Shown: positions 1 through 8,642, counted from the stretch's first letter. The stretch is 64,000 nucleotides of DNA from Bacteroidia bacterium (GCA_030426665.1 JAUHYD010000008.1:153156-217155); one strand, 5' to 3'. Notes: generated from the sequence alone by a model not told the origin. Numbers and translations: made by a program.

Positions 1-624
1 CGGGTCTGTACCCAACATCTCAAGCAGCAACTCCTTCGCTTGTTCTGCAGTCATGAATACCGAAGGGCCTCTACCCAGCATGGCATCCACTGCAGCCTCT
101 ATATTACCCGACCGTGCGTAAAGTATCGCCAACTGTCGCCCGTACATCGGCGGGTTACCCAGCTTCTTTAACGCAATCTCATACGTCTTGATTGCATAGC
201 CATCCTCCCCTATGTCCACAAAACTCTTCGCAACCTTATTAGTAAGTATATCGTCGCCGGTGAGTAATTCCAGCACATGATCAAATTGCTCCTTGGCTTT
301 ATCTTCTTTTTCACACTTTGCGTAGACTCTCCCCATTTCTATAAACCCGTCCGGTTCGCGCGTGTTGGCAGGGTAAGCCTCTGCAGCTTTCTCTGCAATT
401 TTGATAGCACTTTTGTATTCCTTGGCATGTATCAGCACGTCTACATACTCTCTGTAAAAAGTATCAGGCTTCTCTTTATATAAATCCTTGTACAAGTCAC
501 TCGCTTTGTCGTACTTCCCTTCTATCGCATACATACGAGCTTGCTCGACATCGGTCTGTGCCTGAACATTATTCATGCCTGCCAACAACAAAGCTGCAAC
601 CGCTACCACCTTCAGTATATTCAT
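1..624 (-). CDS. Secreted TPR-like protein, C-terminus beyond the window
   Basis: An open frame runs on the minus strand from an ATG at 624 through the left edge, so the C-terminus is missing; about 208 residues are visible. A second in-frame ATG at 639 would add five residues (MNEEK). I prefer 624 because it starts directly with a signal peptide (MNILKVVAVAALLLAG, then an Ala-Gln cleavage region near residue 22). The mature part is helical and Lys/Glu/Ala-rich, with repeats of the form A-x-x-Y-x-x-A-x-x-x-Y typical of tetratricopeptide helices, for example EGKYDKASDLY and AKEYKSAIKIA. TPR proteins are protein-binding scaffolds. A periplasmic location is inferred from the signal peptide. I cannot name a partner. 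Confidence 0.75.
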   Translation of the reverse strand, partial: MNILKVVAVAALLLAGMNNVQAQTDVEQARMYAIEGKYDKASDLYKDLYKEKPDTFYREYVDVLIHAKEYKSAIKIAEKAAEAYPANTREPDGFIEMGRVYAKCEKEDKAKEQFDHVLELLTGDDILTNKVAKSFVDIGEDGYAIKTYEIALKKLGNPPMYGRQLAILYARSGNIEAAVDAMLGRGPSVFMTAEQAKELLLEMLGTDP

Positions 625-707
625 TTTTTCTTCATTCATTATTGCTATGCCAAATGTAGTATATATTATGGTTCCCTATTCTTAGAGAAAACATAATTGT
701 CTGTTAC

Positions 708-1196
708 CTATGTCTTTAACACAAAGTGCTGCCGCTCTTTAAATTCCTTCCGAAATAACAACAAACCAACCCCGAAGAGGTCGATGCTCATTCGTACACT
801 TCCGTTTTGACGCAGGGTATTCCATAAGGTAGTATCCGCCTCTGTATTATAAATATTCGGCACCACAATCATACCATCTTCCATTACCAACGGCAGCAAC
901 TTGTCTAAATTATTCTCTTTGGTATCCCATAAAACCATGTCATGCTTGCCTCCGCTTGCCTCAGAAGCTAATACGACATCGCTATATCTGTAATACGAAG
1001 CAATTCTATTCAGAAGCGAAACATATTTTTGCGACAGGCCTGCCTTACCCGGCGCAAAGATACCTGTCGGATTGTTGCTGCCTTTCGCTAACAGCACCTC
1101 GTCAACCAGTGCATAGACAAATGGAGAATGCGTACCGTGTCGCCCTTTGGCGGTGCGGCGATATTTCAGGTAGGCAATTAGCGAATACAAAGACAT
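708..1196 (-). CDS. Shortened class I methyltransferase-like protein, SAM-binding core missing
   Basis: The 162-residue product begins with the segment that opens a Bacteroidota family of SAM-dependent methyltransferases (a basic stretch, then RHGTHSPFVYALVDEVL near residues 19-35). It ends with that family's C-terminal strands (SIDLFGVGLLLFRKEF, then QHFVL). Members I remember are about 220-260 residues and carry an ExGxxxGxST SAM loop after a segment like YVSLLNRIASYY. Here that segment runs straight into a short linker (VVLASEASGG) and then the later D-x-x-L-x-x-x-D region, so roughly 70-90 residues including the SAM loop are absent. The frame is uninterrupted, so this looks like an internal deletion that kept the frame. 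It is probably catalytically dead or re-purposed. It lies 23 bp downstream of folA on the same strand. Confidence 0.6.
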   Translation of the reverse strand: MSLYSLIAYLKYRRTAKGRHGTHSPFVYALVDEVLLAKGSNNPTGIFAPGKAGLSQKYVSLLNRIASYYRYSDVVLASEASGGKHDMVLWDTKENNLDKLLPLVMEDGMIVVPNIYNTEADTTLWNTLRQNGSVRMSIDLFGVGLLLFRKEFKERQHFVLKT

Positions 1197-1219
1197 GAGC
1201 AGATGCTATCCGTTACTTT

Positions 1220-1723
1220 TTACAACTCTATTCGCTCATAACGCTCAAATGTATAACTATAAGCGTGTCGCTCATCCTGCTCATGAGGTTCACTCCATGC
1301 CAGCTTCCAATGTGTATGATCTACTGTCGGGAAAAACGTGTCAGCACCCTCAACCTTACAGTGTACGCGAGTGATATACATTCGCTCTGCAGCGTCCATT
1401 GTACGGGCATAGATAGTGCCACCCCCAATTATAAACGCTTCATCGGTATCTATACTATCGAGATGCTTAACGGCTGTATCAATATCCTGAAACAGCAAGA
1501 CTCCCTCCGGCAACTCCAATCCGGGGTCGGATGACAAGACAATGTTCAGCCTTCCCGGCAATGGCTTGCCAATAGATTGATAGGTTTTTCTGCCCATTAC
1601 GACGGGACAGCCCATGGTGGTGCGCTTAAAGAACTTCAAATCTTCCGGCAAATGCCACGGCAACGCATTGCCTTTTCCTATTGCATTATTGTCAGCTACG
1701 GCTACTATAAGAGATAGTATCAT
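1220..1723 (-). CDS. folA: Dihydrofolate reductase
   Basis: DHFR reduces 7,8-dihydrofolate to tetrahydrofolate with NADPH, supplying one-carbon carriers for thymidylate and purine synthesis in the cytoplasm. The 167-residue product has the family landmarks in order: IVAVADNNAIGKGNALPWHLPED near the N-terminus (Trp in the Met20-type loop, acidic Glu/Asp active-site region), MGRKTYQSIGKPLPGR (cofactor-binding), FIIGGGTIY and a closing beta-strand region. The ATG at 1723 gives the conventional MILSLIVA start. A TTG three codons upstream (1732) sits inside the predicted -7 box and is unlikely. Length is normal for the family. It lies divergent from priA. Confidence 0.95.
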   Translation of the reverse strand: MILSLIVAVADNNAIGKGNALPWHLPEDLKFFKRTTMGCPVVMGRKTYQSIGKPLPGRLNIVLSSDPGLELPEGVLLFQDIDTAVKHLDSIDTDEAFIIGGGTIYARTMDAAERMYITRVHCKVEGADTFFPTVDHTHWKLAWSEPHEQDERHAYSYTFERYERIEL

Positions 1724-1729
1724 AAGGGT

Positions 1730-1737
1730 CAAAAGTA
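1730..1737 (-). promoter_or_regulatory. Bacteroidota -7 box (TACTTTTG) for folA
   Basis: Read on the minus strand the site is TACTTTTG, matching the TAnnTTTG consensus of Bacteroidota housekeeping promoters. It ends only 6 nt before the folA ATG, which implies a transcript with almost no 5' leader. I see no clear -33 TTG at the usual distance. Confidence 0.45.
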
Positions 1738-1846
1738 AAACTAAATAGTCAGAAGAAGATAGGCAGATAAGCTACGATACGTTTATCAGGGCACATAACG
1801 GCACAATGGTGATGAAACAATTCATCTATATCGCTACCTTGCAACC

Positions 1847-4288
1847 ATGTTTGCCGACATAATTCTGCCACTTAACTTGCCGGGACTGCTTACTTACGGA
1901 GTACCCATAGAAATGCAGGAGCTACTGTTGCCCGGAATGCGGGTGGAAGTGGCATTGGGACGGAATAAACAATTCTCGGGGATAGTAGTACAACTACACA
2001 ACCAAAAACCGGACAATTATCAGGTGAAACCGGTAAAAGCAATTATTGATCAAGAATCGGTTGTAACTGAAAAGCAGCTCCGGCTATGGAGGTGGATAGC
2101 GGACTATTATATGTCATCGCCGGGAGAGGTGATGCAAGCGGCACTACCCGCACACCTTAAGCTCATGGGTGAAACCCGCCTTGAGTGGGTAGGTGAAGAT
2201 GACGTAGATTACGACTGGACAAATGCTGCCAACCGCGTAGCACAGACCATAAAAATGCGGGGTGAAGTCACGATCAGCGAGTTGAGAGTCATAGTTGGTA
2301 ACGCACATTTTGCGCAGATAGTTAACGAGCTTATCGAAAAAGAGGCAGTTGTTATTAACGAAGCACTTGAAGCCGCCTACAGGCCCAAAAAGGAGAAAAT
2401 TGTAACACTCGAAGAAAACTACAACAAAGAGTCGGAGCTAATAGCCTTGTTCGACAAACTATCCAAAGCGCCAAAACAGTTAGAAGTGCTGATGGCATAT
2501 ACAGAGCTCAGAGTGAAGGGCGGCATTGTGAAACAAAAAGATTTGCTGGAGCGTGCCAACGCAACCTCCCAACAGCTAAAGGCACTGGTTGACAAGGAAG
2601 TATTTTTTATCACTGAGCAAAAAGCAGACAGAGTAGCTTATACCGAAATCCCTGAATATCGGGAAGTTGTCCTTACACCACCGCAGCAGGTAGCTTATGA
2701 GGAGCTAAGCAAAGCAACGGACGACAAACACGTCACCCTGCTGCACGGTGTAACCGGCAGTGGCAAAACGCTGCTATACATCCAAAAAATAAAGGAATGT
2801 ATTGACACAGGGAGGCAGGCGGTGCTACTGGTACCGGAGATAGGGTTGACAACACAACTTGTGAGCCGGCTGCGTTCATTTTTTGGTGAAGAACTTGGCG
2901 TATATCATTCTCATTTCAGCAATAATGAGCGAGTTGAGATTTGGGAAAAGGTAAGGAAGGGCTCGTATAAAGTAGTGGCCGGTCCCCGCTCTGCGCTGTG
3001 GCTGCCCTATTCAGACGTAGGTCTGATAATAGTTGATGAAGAGCATGACGGGTCATACAAGCAACGTGACCCTGCTCCCCGTTTTCAGGCGAGAGACACC
3101 GCCATCTATATGGCTTCAATGTATGCGGCGAAGGTTATCCTCGGCTCTGCAACTCCGTCGGTAGAGACACTCTACAATGTACGGCAGAGCAAGTACGCCT
3201 ATGTAGCACTAAAGGACAGATACTTAGGGGTACAAATGCCGGAGATAACTGTTATAGATGCACGTACTATTGCTTACACCAAGGGGCAAGGCATCAAACA
3301 AATAACCCCGGCACTGCAACAAGCTATGGCGGAAGCCTTATCCCAACGTAAGCAAACGATACTGTTTCAGAACAGGCGGGGCTATGCACCATTTCAGCTT
3401 TGCAGGTCATGTGGATGGTCGCCGCGATGCAAAAACTGTGATGTATCACTCACCTATCACAAGAGTACCGACAAGCTGCACTGTCACTACTGCGGCTACA
3501 AAATTGTAGTCATGCACGCCTGTCCGTATTGCGGGAGTACGCATATTACCAGCAAAAGTTTCGGAACCGAAAAAATAGAAGAAGAAGCACAACAAATGTT
3601 TCCGGAGGCGAGGATTGCCCGTATGGATGTAGACAGCATGCGTGGCAAAAACAGTATTACCGAGCTACTCTCCAACCTCGAGAAGCGAAAGATTGATATT
3701 CTTGCCGGCACACAGATGGTTGTAAAGGGATTAGATCTGGAAGCCGTGTCTTTGGTAGGCATCATCAGTGCAGACAGCTTGCTGAGCTATCCTGACTTTC
3801 GGGTTACTGAGCGGGCGTTTCAACTGATGGAACAAGTGAGCGGACGAGCAGGACGAGTCGACGGGAAAGGACGGGTGCTGATACAGGCGTACAATACTGG
3901 CCACCCGGTACTGCAATGGGTGAAGAATCATGATGTACAATCATTTTATAAACACGAGATAAAATTCAGAGAGCAGTTTTTTTATCCTCCGTTCAGCAGA
4001 ATGATTCGAATATTGTTTCGGCATGCGAATGAAGCGAAAACGGTGGCCACCTCTCAACTAATGGCTAATGCGCTCACATCCGTTCCGGGGATAGCCGTAC
4101 AGGGTCCCGGCCCGGCTATCATACCTCGGGTGCGCAATCAGTACATTAAAGAAATATGGATAAAATGCCCGAGAAACAACAGTATAATAGATAGCCTGAA
4201 AGCGCTTCTGCGTGCTCAACGGCAGCATATCCTAAGCCAGCGGGGCAACTCTAATGTCCAGATTGTATTTGACGTAGACCCCGCATAA
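1847..4288 (+). CDS. priA: Primosomal replication restart helicase PriA
   Basis: PriA recognises stalled forks and D-loops and reloads the replicative helicase; it is a 3'-5' superfamily 2 DNA helicase. The 813-residue product has a Walker A motif GVTGSGKT near residue 300, a DEEH box near 397, GSATPS after it, and the zinc-binding block (CRSCGW, CKNCDV, CHYCGY, CPYCGS) around residues 520-565. The late helicase motifs follow (GTQMVVKGLDLE, then QVSGRAGR). Length fits family members from Bacteroidota. The N-terminal ~280 residues are the DNA-binding part. It is transcribed divergently from folA with about 120 bp between the two genes. Confidence 0.96.
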   Translation: MFADIILPLNLPGLLTYGVPIEMQELLLPGMRVEVALGRNKQFSGIVVQLHNQKPDNYQVKPVKAIIDQESVVTEKQLRLWRWIADYYMSSPGEVMQAALPAHLKLMGETRLEWVGEDDVDYDWTNAANRVAQTIKMRGEVTISELRVIVGNAHFAQIVNELIEKEAVVINEALEAAYRPKKEKIVTLEENYNKESELIALFDKLSKAPKQLEVLMAYTELRVKGGIVKQKDLLERANATSQQLKALVDKEVFFITEQKADRVAYTEIPEYREVVLTPPQQVAYEELSKATDDKHVTLLHGVTGSGKTLLYIQKIKECIDTGRQAVLLVPEIGLTTQLVSRLRSFFGEELGVYHSHFSNNERVEIWEKVRKGSYKVVAGPRSALWLPYSDVGLIIVDEEHDGSYKQRDPAPRFQARDTAIYMASMYAAKVILGSATPSVETLYNVRQSKYAYVALKDRYLGVQMPEITVIDARTIAYTKGQGIKQITPALQQAMAEALSQRKQTILFQNRRGYAPFQLCRSCGWSPRCKNCDVSLTYHKSTDKLHCHYCGYKIVVMHACPYCGSTHITSKSFGTEKIEEEAQQMFPEARIARMDVDSMRGKNSITELLSNLEKRKIDILAGTQMVVKGLDLEAVSLVGIISADSLLSYPDFRVTERAFQLMEQVSGRAGRVDGKGRVLIQAYNTGHPVLQWVKNHDVQSFYKHEIKFREQFFYPPFSRMIRILFRHANEAKTVATSQLMANALTSVPGIAVQGPGPAIIPRVRNQYIKEIWIKCPRNNSIIDSLKALLRAQRQHILSQRGNSNVQIVFDVDPA

Positions 4289-4290
4289 AA

Positions 4291-4313
4291 ACAGCCGGAC
4301 TATTGCCGGCTGT
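4291..4313 (-). terminator. Hairpin terminator between convergent priA and the small lipoprotein gene
   Basis: Perfect 8-bp arms ACAGCCGG (4291-4298) and CCGGCTGT (4306-4313) enclose a 7-nt loop. Read on the minus strand the hairpin is followed by TTTTT, so it best serves the lipoprotein gene. On the plus strand the U-tract is poor, but it could also serve priA. Confidence 0.65.
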
Positions 4314-4334
4314 AATTGTAAAATGCATTTTCTA

Positions 4335-4565
4335 TTAGTATCTATATCTGCCACGATGACGATACGGACGTGGACCATACCGCTTGTTTCCCCACAAACG
4401 CTTTCGTTGCCAGGAGTTTTTCTTAGCACCATAGTGCTTCTTGGTACGTACCGGTTTGTTATACACTTTGTAAGGTGTACCCGATACTGTACGCATACTA
4501 CAGCTACTCATACTAAGTACAAGGCCTAAAAAAGCAAAAACGATGACTATCTTTCTTTTCATCAA
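4335..4565 (-). CDS. Small, strongly basic lipoprotein
   Basis: The 76-residue product starts with a hydrophobic signal (KIVIVFAFLGLVLSMSSC). It carries a lipobox-like SMSSC with Cys at residue 22, suggesting a lipid-anchored envelope protein. The mature 55 residues are rich in Lys, Arg and Tyr (for example KKHYGAKK, RGRYRY at the end) with no domain I recognise. Such short basic lipoproteins are common in Bacteroidota but unassigned. Either Met1 or Met2 could be the start. It converges on priA and shares the hairpin between them. It could bind an acidic envelope polymer, but that is only a guess from charge. Confidence 0.6.
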   Translation of the reverse strand: MMKRKIVIVFAFLGLVLSMSSCSMRTVSGTPYKVYNKPVRTKKHYGAKKNSWQRKRLWGNKRYGPRPYRHRGRYRY

Positions 4566-4655
4566 TTGTTCCGTTTCGTGACGGGATTAAAGATATAAAA
4601 GTATTCCATTAAAATAAAACTACGACACTTTACCAAACCCTACTACTATACTTGA

Positions 4656-5231
4656 CTATTCTTCCGTCTTCTTCTTAGGAGCAGCATTCTTTGCCGGTTT
4701 TGCAGCATCGTCGCTGGCATCGGTATCAGCTTTTTTCTTTTTTGCTGCTTTTTTCGGCTTCACTTCTTCTTTCGGTTCTTCTACCGGTGCCGCTTCCTCA
4801 GTCGTTGTTTCTGCTTCAGAGGCTGCATCCTCTTCTTCTGTTGAGAAGTTGAGCAAATCATTAGCTTTCAGAATCTCGAACCACTTCAGCATCTTTTTCA
4901 TGTCGCTAACGTACACCCGGTCCAGGTCGAATTCAGGAAAGATATTCTTAAAGTACGCCTTGATTGCTTCCCCGTCAGAAGTTTTCACATCCTTTGCCGG
5001 CAGGGTCTCATCATTGTCCTTCATTTTCTGAAACACAACTTCGAGGCGCACATTATCGCCAATCGTGTACACCTCTATACTTTCTAAAGGTGTTACATTG
5101 TGTTGACGGGCGGAAATAAATTTTGTTGTTTTATCTGCCACGCTACGTACGATAGCACCATCGCTTTTGGTGGCGGCCAACTGATACAGTCCACTAAGAC
5201 CTGTAACTGCTACTATTTCTCTGTATTCCAT
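4656..5231 (-). CDS. DUF5606-type protein with acidic/basic low-complexity tail
   Basis: The first ~130 of 191 residues match what I remember of the Bacteroidota-specific DUF5606 family: an opening like YREIVAVTGLSGLYQL, then TTKFISARQHNVTPLESIEVYT, and a domain around YFKNIFPEFDLDRVYVSDMKKMLKWFEIL. The role of the family is unknown; its conservation suggests a basic cellular role. The last ~60 residues are low complexity: first Glu/Thr/Ala-rich, then alternating Lys-rich patches (KPKKAAKKKK) and Asp/Ala, resembling disordered nucleic-acid or ribosome-binding tails. There is no signal peptide, so it is cytoplasmic. It is divergent from dcd, and the spacer contains a promoter for each gene. 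Confidence 0.8.
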   Translation of the reverse strand: MEYREIVAVTGLSGLYQLAATKSDGAIVRSVADKTTKFISARQHNVTPLESIEVYTIGDNVRLEVVFQKMKDNDETLPAKDVKTSDGEAIKAYFKNIFPEFDLDRVYVSDMKKMLKWFEILKANDLLNFSTEEEDAASEAETTTEEAAPVEEPKEEVKPKKAAKKKKADTDASDDAAKPAKNAAPKKKTEE

Positions 5232-5253
5232 ATATATAATTATTGAAGGGCAG

Positions 5254-5284
5254 CAAAAATATCATTTTATAGTCAACCCTTCAA
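5254..5284 (-). promoter_or_regulatory. Promoter of the DUF5606 gene
   Basis: On the minus strand a TTG (5282-5284) lies 20 bp upstream of TATTTTTG (5254-5261), matching the TTG-N17-23-TAnnTTTG pattern. The box ends 22 nt before the ATG. Confidence 0.6.
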
Positions 5285-5314
5285 CTTTTGCTAAAAATTA
5301 CTTGCGACTGTTGG

Positions 5315-5342
5315 TTGCGTGATAAAGAATACTATATATTTG
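5315..5342 (+). promoter_or_regulatory. Promoter of dcd, probably giving a leaderless mRNA
   Basis: TTG at 5315-5317 (or 5311-5313) is 17 (or 21) bp upstream of TATATTTG (5335-5342). The box ends only 4 nt before the dcd ATG at 5347, so initiation at the usual distance would fall at or next to the A of the start codon. Confidence 0.6.
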
Positions 5343-5346
5343 CTTC

Positions 5347-5883
5347 ATGATTTTGTCCGACTCCCGTATACTCGAAGAAATAGAAAAAGGCACCATTGTT
5401 ATTGATCCATTTGACAGAAAGGACCTTGGTTCTAACTCATATGATGTGCACCTGGGCAAATATCTGGCTATGTACAATGACACAATGCTGGATGCCCGTA
5501 AGCACAATGAGATTACCCATTTCGAAATTCCGGAAGAAGGTTATGTATTGCAACCAAACATGCTATACCTGGGTGTAACGCTGGAATATACCGAAACACA
5601 TGCACACGTACCGTTTCTTGAAGGGAAGTCTTCAACGGGCAGACTAGGGATAGATATTCACGCCACAGCCGGCAAGGGAGATGTGGGATTTTGCAACGCA
5701 TGGACACTTGAGATATCCTGTGTGCAGCCTGTGCGCATATATGCGGGCATGCCTATCGGGCAGTTGATATATTTCGCAGCCGAAGGGGAAATACTGAATA
5801 TGTACAACAACAAGGCTGGCGCCAAATATAACGGGCGTACCAACAAGCCCGTTGAAAGCATGATGTGGAAGAACAAGTTCTAA
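5347..5883 (+). CDS. dcd: dCTP deaminase
   Basis: The enzyme deaminates dCTP to dUTP, feeding dTMP synthesis. The 178-residue protein opens with MILSDSRILEEIEKG. It has LGSNSYDVHLG, then GKSSTGRLGIDIHATAG (the conserved Ser/Arg active-site segment), and DVGFCNAWTLEIS, which holds the catalytic Glu. The length and motif order are those of the trimeric dUTPase/Dcd fold. The start is fixed by the family's conserved N-terminus even though the predicted promoter box abuts it. cdsA follows 24 bp downstream and is probably co-transcribed. Confidence 0.95.
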   Translation: MILSDSRILEEIEKGTIVIDPFDRKDLGSNSYDVHLGKYLAMYNDTMLDARKHNEITHFEIPEEGYVLQPNMLYLGVTLEYTETHAHVPFLEGKSSTGRLGIDIHATAGKGDVGFCNAWTLEISCVQPVRIYAGMPIGQLIYFAAEGEILNMYNNKAGAKYNGRTNKPVESMMWKNKF

Positions 5884-5907
5884 GAGTATTTTACCAAAAC
5901 AACAGCT

Positions 5908-6744
5908 ATGGCACCTGATTTGCCTACATTTTATAAGCGTACCGGCAGTGCTATTGTATTTGCTGCCGTGATGCTGACCGGTTTGCTGTGGGACAACCCA
6001 TGGGCTTTCCTTGCACTTACCTGTATTATTAATGCCCTATGTCTGAATGAGTTTTTCCGGCTATTGCTTAAGTTGTTTCCGGAAGCTCATCAACCGAAAT
6101 GGATAAAAATAGCGTTACAAGTTGTTTCCCTTTTCCTGATATTACTGTTTTCAGTGCACGGTAATAAGCAGTTTGAATCTGTTTTGTGGACCATATTTAA
6201 GGCGCTCCCAATCCTATGCCCTATAATGCTACTATGTGCGGCGCTTCCGAAAAAGAATGCGTTACAGTCTGTACTCCTGATGAGTGGCGGACTGTTTTAT
6301 ATTTCCGCGCCCATGCTGCTGCTCAACAATATGCGGATCCATGACTTCTTATTGCCAATTGTCTTAATTGTAATGATATGGATTAATGACACTATGGCAT
6401 ATATAGTTGGTTCTTTTATCGGCAAAACGCAGATGTCCGTTATTTCTCCTAAAAAAACATGGGAAGGAACCGGAGGCGGAGCGTTGCTCACAATAGTTGC
6501 CGCAGTTATTTACGGGTATTTTTCGCATACCTATTCACTCATCGATTGGTTGTTTCTGGCACTACTTACGGCTGTTGCCGGCACACTCGGCGACCTATTT
6601 GAATCAAAGCTGAAACGAATGGCCGGCGTAAAAGACTCCGGCAACATAATGCCGGGTCACGGAGGTGCACTTGACCGTTTCGACTCTCTGCTGATAGCCG
6701 CACCGGTTGTATTCTTTTATGCAAGTGTGTTTATGGGGTATTAA
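5908..6744 (+). CDS. cdsA: Phosphatidate cytidylyltransferase (CDP-diglyceride synthase)
   Basis: CdsA makes CDP-diacylglycerol from phosphatidate and CTP, the precursor of membrane phospholipids, in the inner membrane. The 278-residue product is polytopic. Near its C-terminus it carries the family signature with S-x-x-K-R-x4-K-D, then MPGHGGALDRFDS. Upstream it has NDTMAYIVGSFIGK and SPKKTWEGTGGG. Length is normal. It follows dcd closely on the same strand. No clear terminator follows; the next ~220 bp are AT-rich and hold the candidate promoter of the next gene. Confidence 0.94.
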   Translation: MAPDLPTFYKRTGSAIVFAAVMLTGLLWDNPWAFLALTCIINALCLNEFFRLLLKLFPEAHQPKWIKIALQVVSLFLILLFSVHGNKQFESVLWTIFKALPILCPIMLLCAALPKKNALQSVLLMSGGLFYISAPMLLLNNMRIHDFLLPIVLIVMIWINDTMAYIVGSFIGKTQMSVISPKKTWEGTGGGALLTIVAAVIYGYFSHTYSLIDWLFLALLTAVAGTLGDLFESKLKRMAGVKDSGNIMPGHGGALDRFDSLLIAAPVVFFYASVFMGY

Positions 6745-6937
6745 ATATAAGTGTTAATAAATCTATAGTTATTGCTAAAAAATGGTCTTGAAGCAAAGTA
6801 CGTTTTTAGAACTATAATAATCTGACATTGATAGAATGGATGTCCGATACGAGTATTTGTTAAGTTAATATAGCCGTACCTGTCGAGGCTGCTCGATCAA
6901 ACGCGAAGAATTCAATTTAATAAATTATATTTTGCAT

Positions 6938-6945
6938 TATTTTTG
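6938..6945 (+). promoter_or_regulatory. Candidate -7 box (TATTTTTG) before the membrane protein at 6967
   Basis: TATTTTTG matches TAnnTTTG and ends 21 nt before the ATG at 6967. No good -33 TTG is visible in this very AT-rich stretch, so a chance match is possible. Confidence 0.35.
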
Positions 6946-6966
6946 AACTAAATATTATCATATTAA

Positions 6967-8199
6967 ATGATCAGTTTTCAAAGAAATAAAGTTAGTGACG
7001 CAGCGTTTATTTTCATTATTATTGTTATTGGTTTGGCATTCCGGCGTTATGATATGTTCATCAATCCGCAACTATACGCTGAAGATGGTGTGATTTTCTT
7101 ACAACAGTTTTACGAAAAAGGTTTAGCTACATTTATTACTCCGTATGCAGGTTACCTTCACACCATACAACGACTTATAGTTATATTTTGGGGGTGGTTG
7201 CACGTCAACCTGATATATATTCCCACACTCTATGCAGCGACTACTATTCTCGTTATGTTCTTTATAGCATACCGGATATGGCAAACTACATTTTATTTGG
7301 GGTTAGTTAATAGAATAGCCTACGCTGTCTTTTTTGTTTTTGTTCCTACAAATTCAGATATATTCTTGAATATTACCAACCTGAATGGAATGTTATCGCT
7401 CTATCTGATAAACTTTTTATTTGTACGAAATGCTATTAGCGACTCAATAAAAAGTCATTCTATCATAGAATTAATAATTCTCTTTATTGTGTCCTTATCC
7501 GGGCCAACATCCATTTTTTTATGCCCTGTTATCGCCCTGATACTATTTGTAGAAAGGAAAACACTAGCATATAAGAAAGTATTACCACTCGCAGTTATTT
7601 TTATATGTGGTGTACTACAACTTATAACCGTCAAATTCATAGATACTGACATTTATCGGGGGGTAAATGAAGGAGCTACCGAACATTACCATACTCTCAA
7701 ATTTTTTATAAAAAATGTAGCAGACTTAATGTATATACACTACGGTATTTGGCCGGATATGTCTCACAGAACAACTATGATTGTTTTCCTGATTGCATTT
7801 ATGATAATATTAGCTCTTGTCATTAAATCTTACCGCTCAATAAAAAACACCGATAAGTATGTTATTGCTTCGGTTATAGGTCTTTATTTTGCAAGTGTTA
7901 TTGTTGCTTACTGGCCTGATGAAAGTTATATTTATGCGTTACGCAATGCATCGAGGTACTTCATTGTTCCTTATACCTGCATAGGCTGGGTATTTATTTT
8001 GGCTGTAGATAAAAAACTCAAAAAAGAACATATAGCCTTATATCTGCTGTTTTTTACGTTACATACAAAGTATATTAAGTTCGAGCTTCCCGATAAACGA
8101 TGGAAAGAACAAATAATGGAATATAGAAAAGGTAACAGAGATATTATTGAAATTAACCCTGAAGGCTGGCACTTCAGGTTACCTGAACGAAAAAAATGA
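6967..8199 (+). CDS. Polytopic GT-C-like membrane protein
   Basis: The 410-residue protein has about ten hydrophobic segments. Early in it there is an acidic motif in a predicted outside loop (YAEDGVIFLQQF near residue 37), followed by PYAGYLHTIQRL. Near residue 345 it has NASRYFIVPYTCIGW. An Asp/Glu pair after the first membrane helix and a conserved Arg-Tyr-Phe late in the protein are features of lipid-phosphate-sugar-dependent GT-C transferases, but I cannot assign substrate or subfamily. It opens a cluster of sugar-nucleotide and glycosyltransferase genes, so a role in surface glycan or glycoprotein assembly is inferred. A second broken gene with the same late motif follows immediately. 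Confidence 0.7.
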   Translation: MISFQRNKVSDAAFIFIIIVIGLAFRRYDMFINPQLYAEDGVIFLQQFYEKGLATFITPYAGYLHTIQRLIVIFWGWLHVNLIYIPTLYAATTILVMFFIAYRIWQTTFYLGLVNRIAYAVFFVFVPTNSDIFLNITNLNGMLSLYLINFLFVRNAISDSIKSHSIIELIILFIVSLSGPTSIFLCPVIALILFVERKTLAYKKVLPLAVIFICGVLQLITVKFIDTDIYRGVNEGATEHYHTLKFFIKNVADLMYIHYGIWPDMSHRTTMIVFLIAFMIILALVIKSYRSIKNTDKYVIASVIGLYFASVIVAYWPDESYIYALRNASRYFIVPYTCIGWVFILAVDKKLKKEHIALYLLFFTLHTKYIKFELPDKRWKEQIMEYRKGNRDIIEINPEGWHFRLPERKK

Positions 8200-8639
8200 T
8201 ATAAAAAAGTTATTACTTTTGACAAAAAAGTGAATAAACTGTCACAAACAGAAGTTTTCTTCCTTTGTCTGGGTGGTTTCATTTTTGCTTCATTGGGGGT
8301 AATGTCAATTTTCAGAGGCAACCTTCCCATACAGGGGCTTATTCTAGTCGGTACTTTATCAACTCCCACGTTCTGGTAGCAGTAACATTTACTCTGTTTC
8401 TCATATGGCAAGAGAAACAGGGCATTAATGTCAAACTTATCACAATAGGGACAGTCCTTTCTGTCTTCTTCTTTGTTCGAAACTCAAACGAAGGGAAACA
8501 GGGATTTGAGGATTTTTACATTAATACCGCACATCAAGAGTTTGACTACCCAAATAAAGAGCATGCAAAAAGTGTTACAGACAAGTCTTGTAACCTAAAG
8601 ATATATTGCATTGAAGAAGAAAAAAGGAAAATAAAATAA
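8200..8639 (+). pseudogene. Frameshifted C-terminal remnant of a second GT-C-like membrane protein
   Basis: Two adjacent frames together read as one protein C-terminus. The frame that continues directly after the stop of the upstream gene encodes LSQTEVFFLCLGGFIFASLG, then a stretch ending FRGNLPIQG, and stops at 8377-8379. A different frame, open to 8639, takes over with GAYSSRYFINSHVLVAV and then TFTLFLIW. A switch near 8335 (around CATACAGGGG) joins them smoothly. The order hydrophobic helix, short loop, SRYF, hydrophobic helix mirrors the end of the intact upstream protein (NASRYF). No N-terminal two-thirds exists. It is likely a decayed paralog or a leftover from recombination in the glycan cluster. 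Confidence 0.55.
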
Positions 8640-8642
8640 TTG

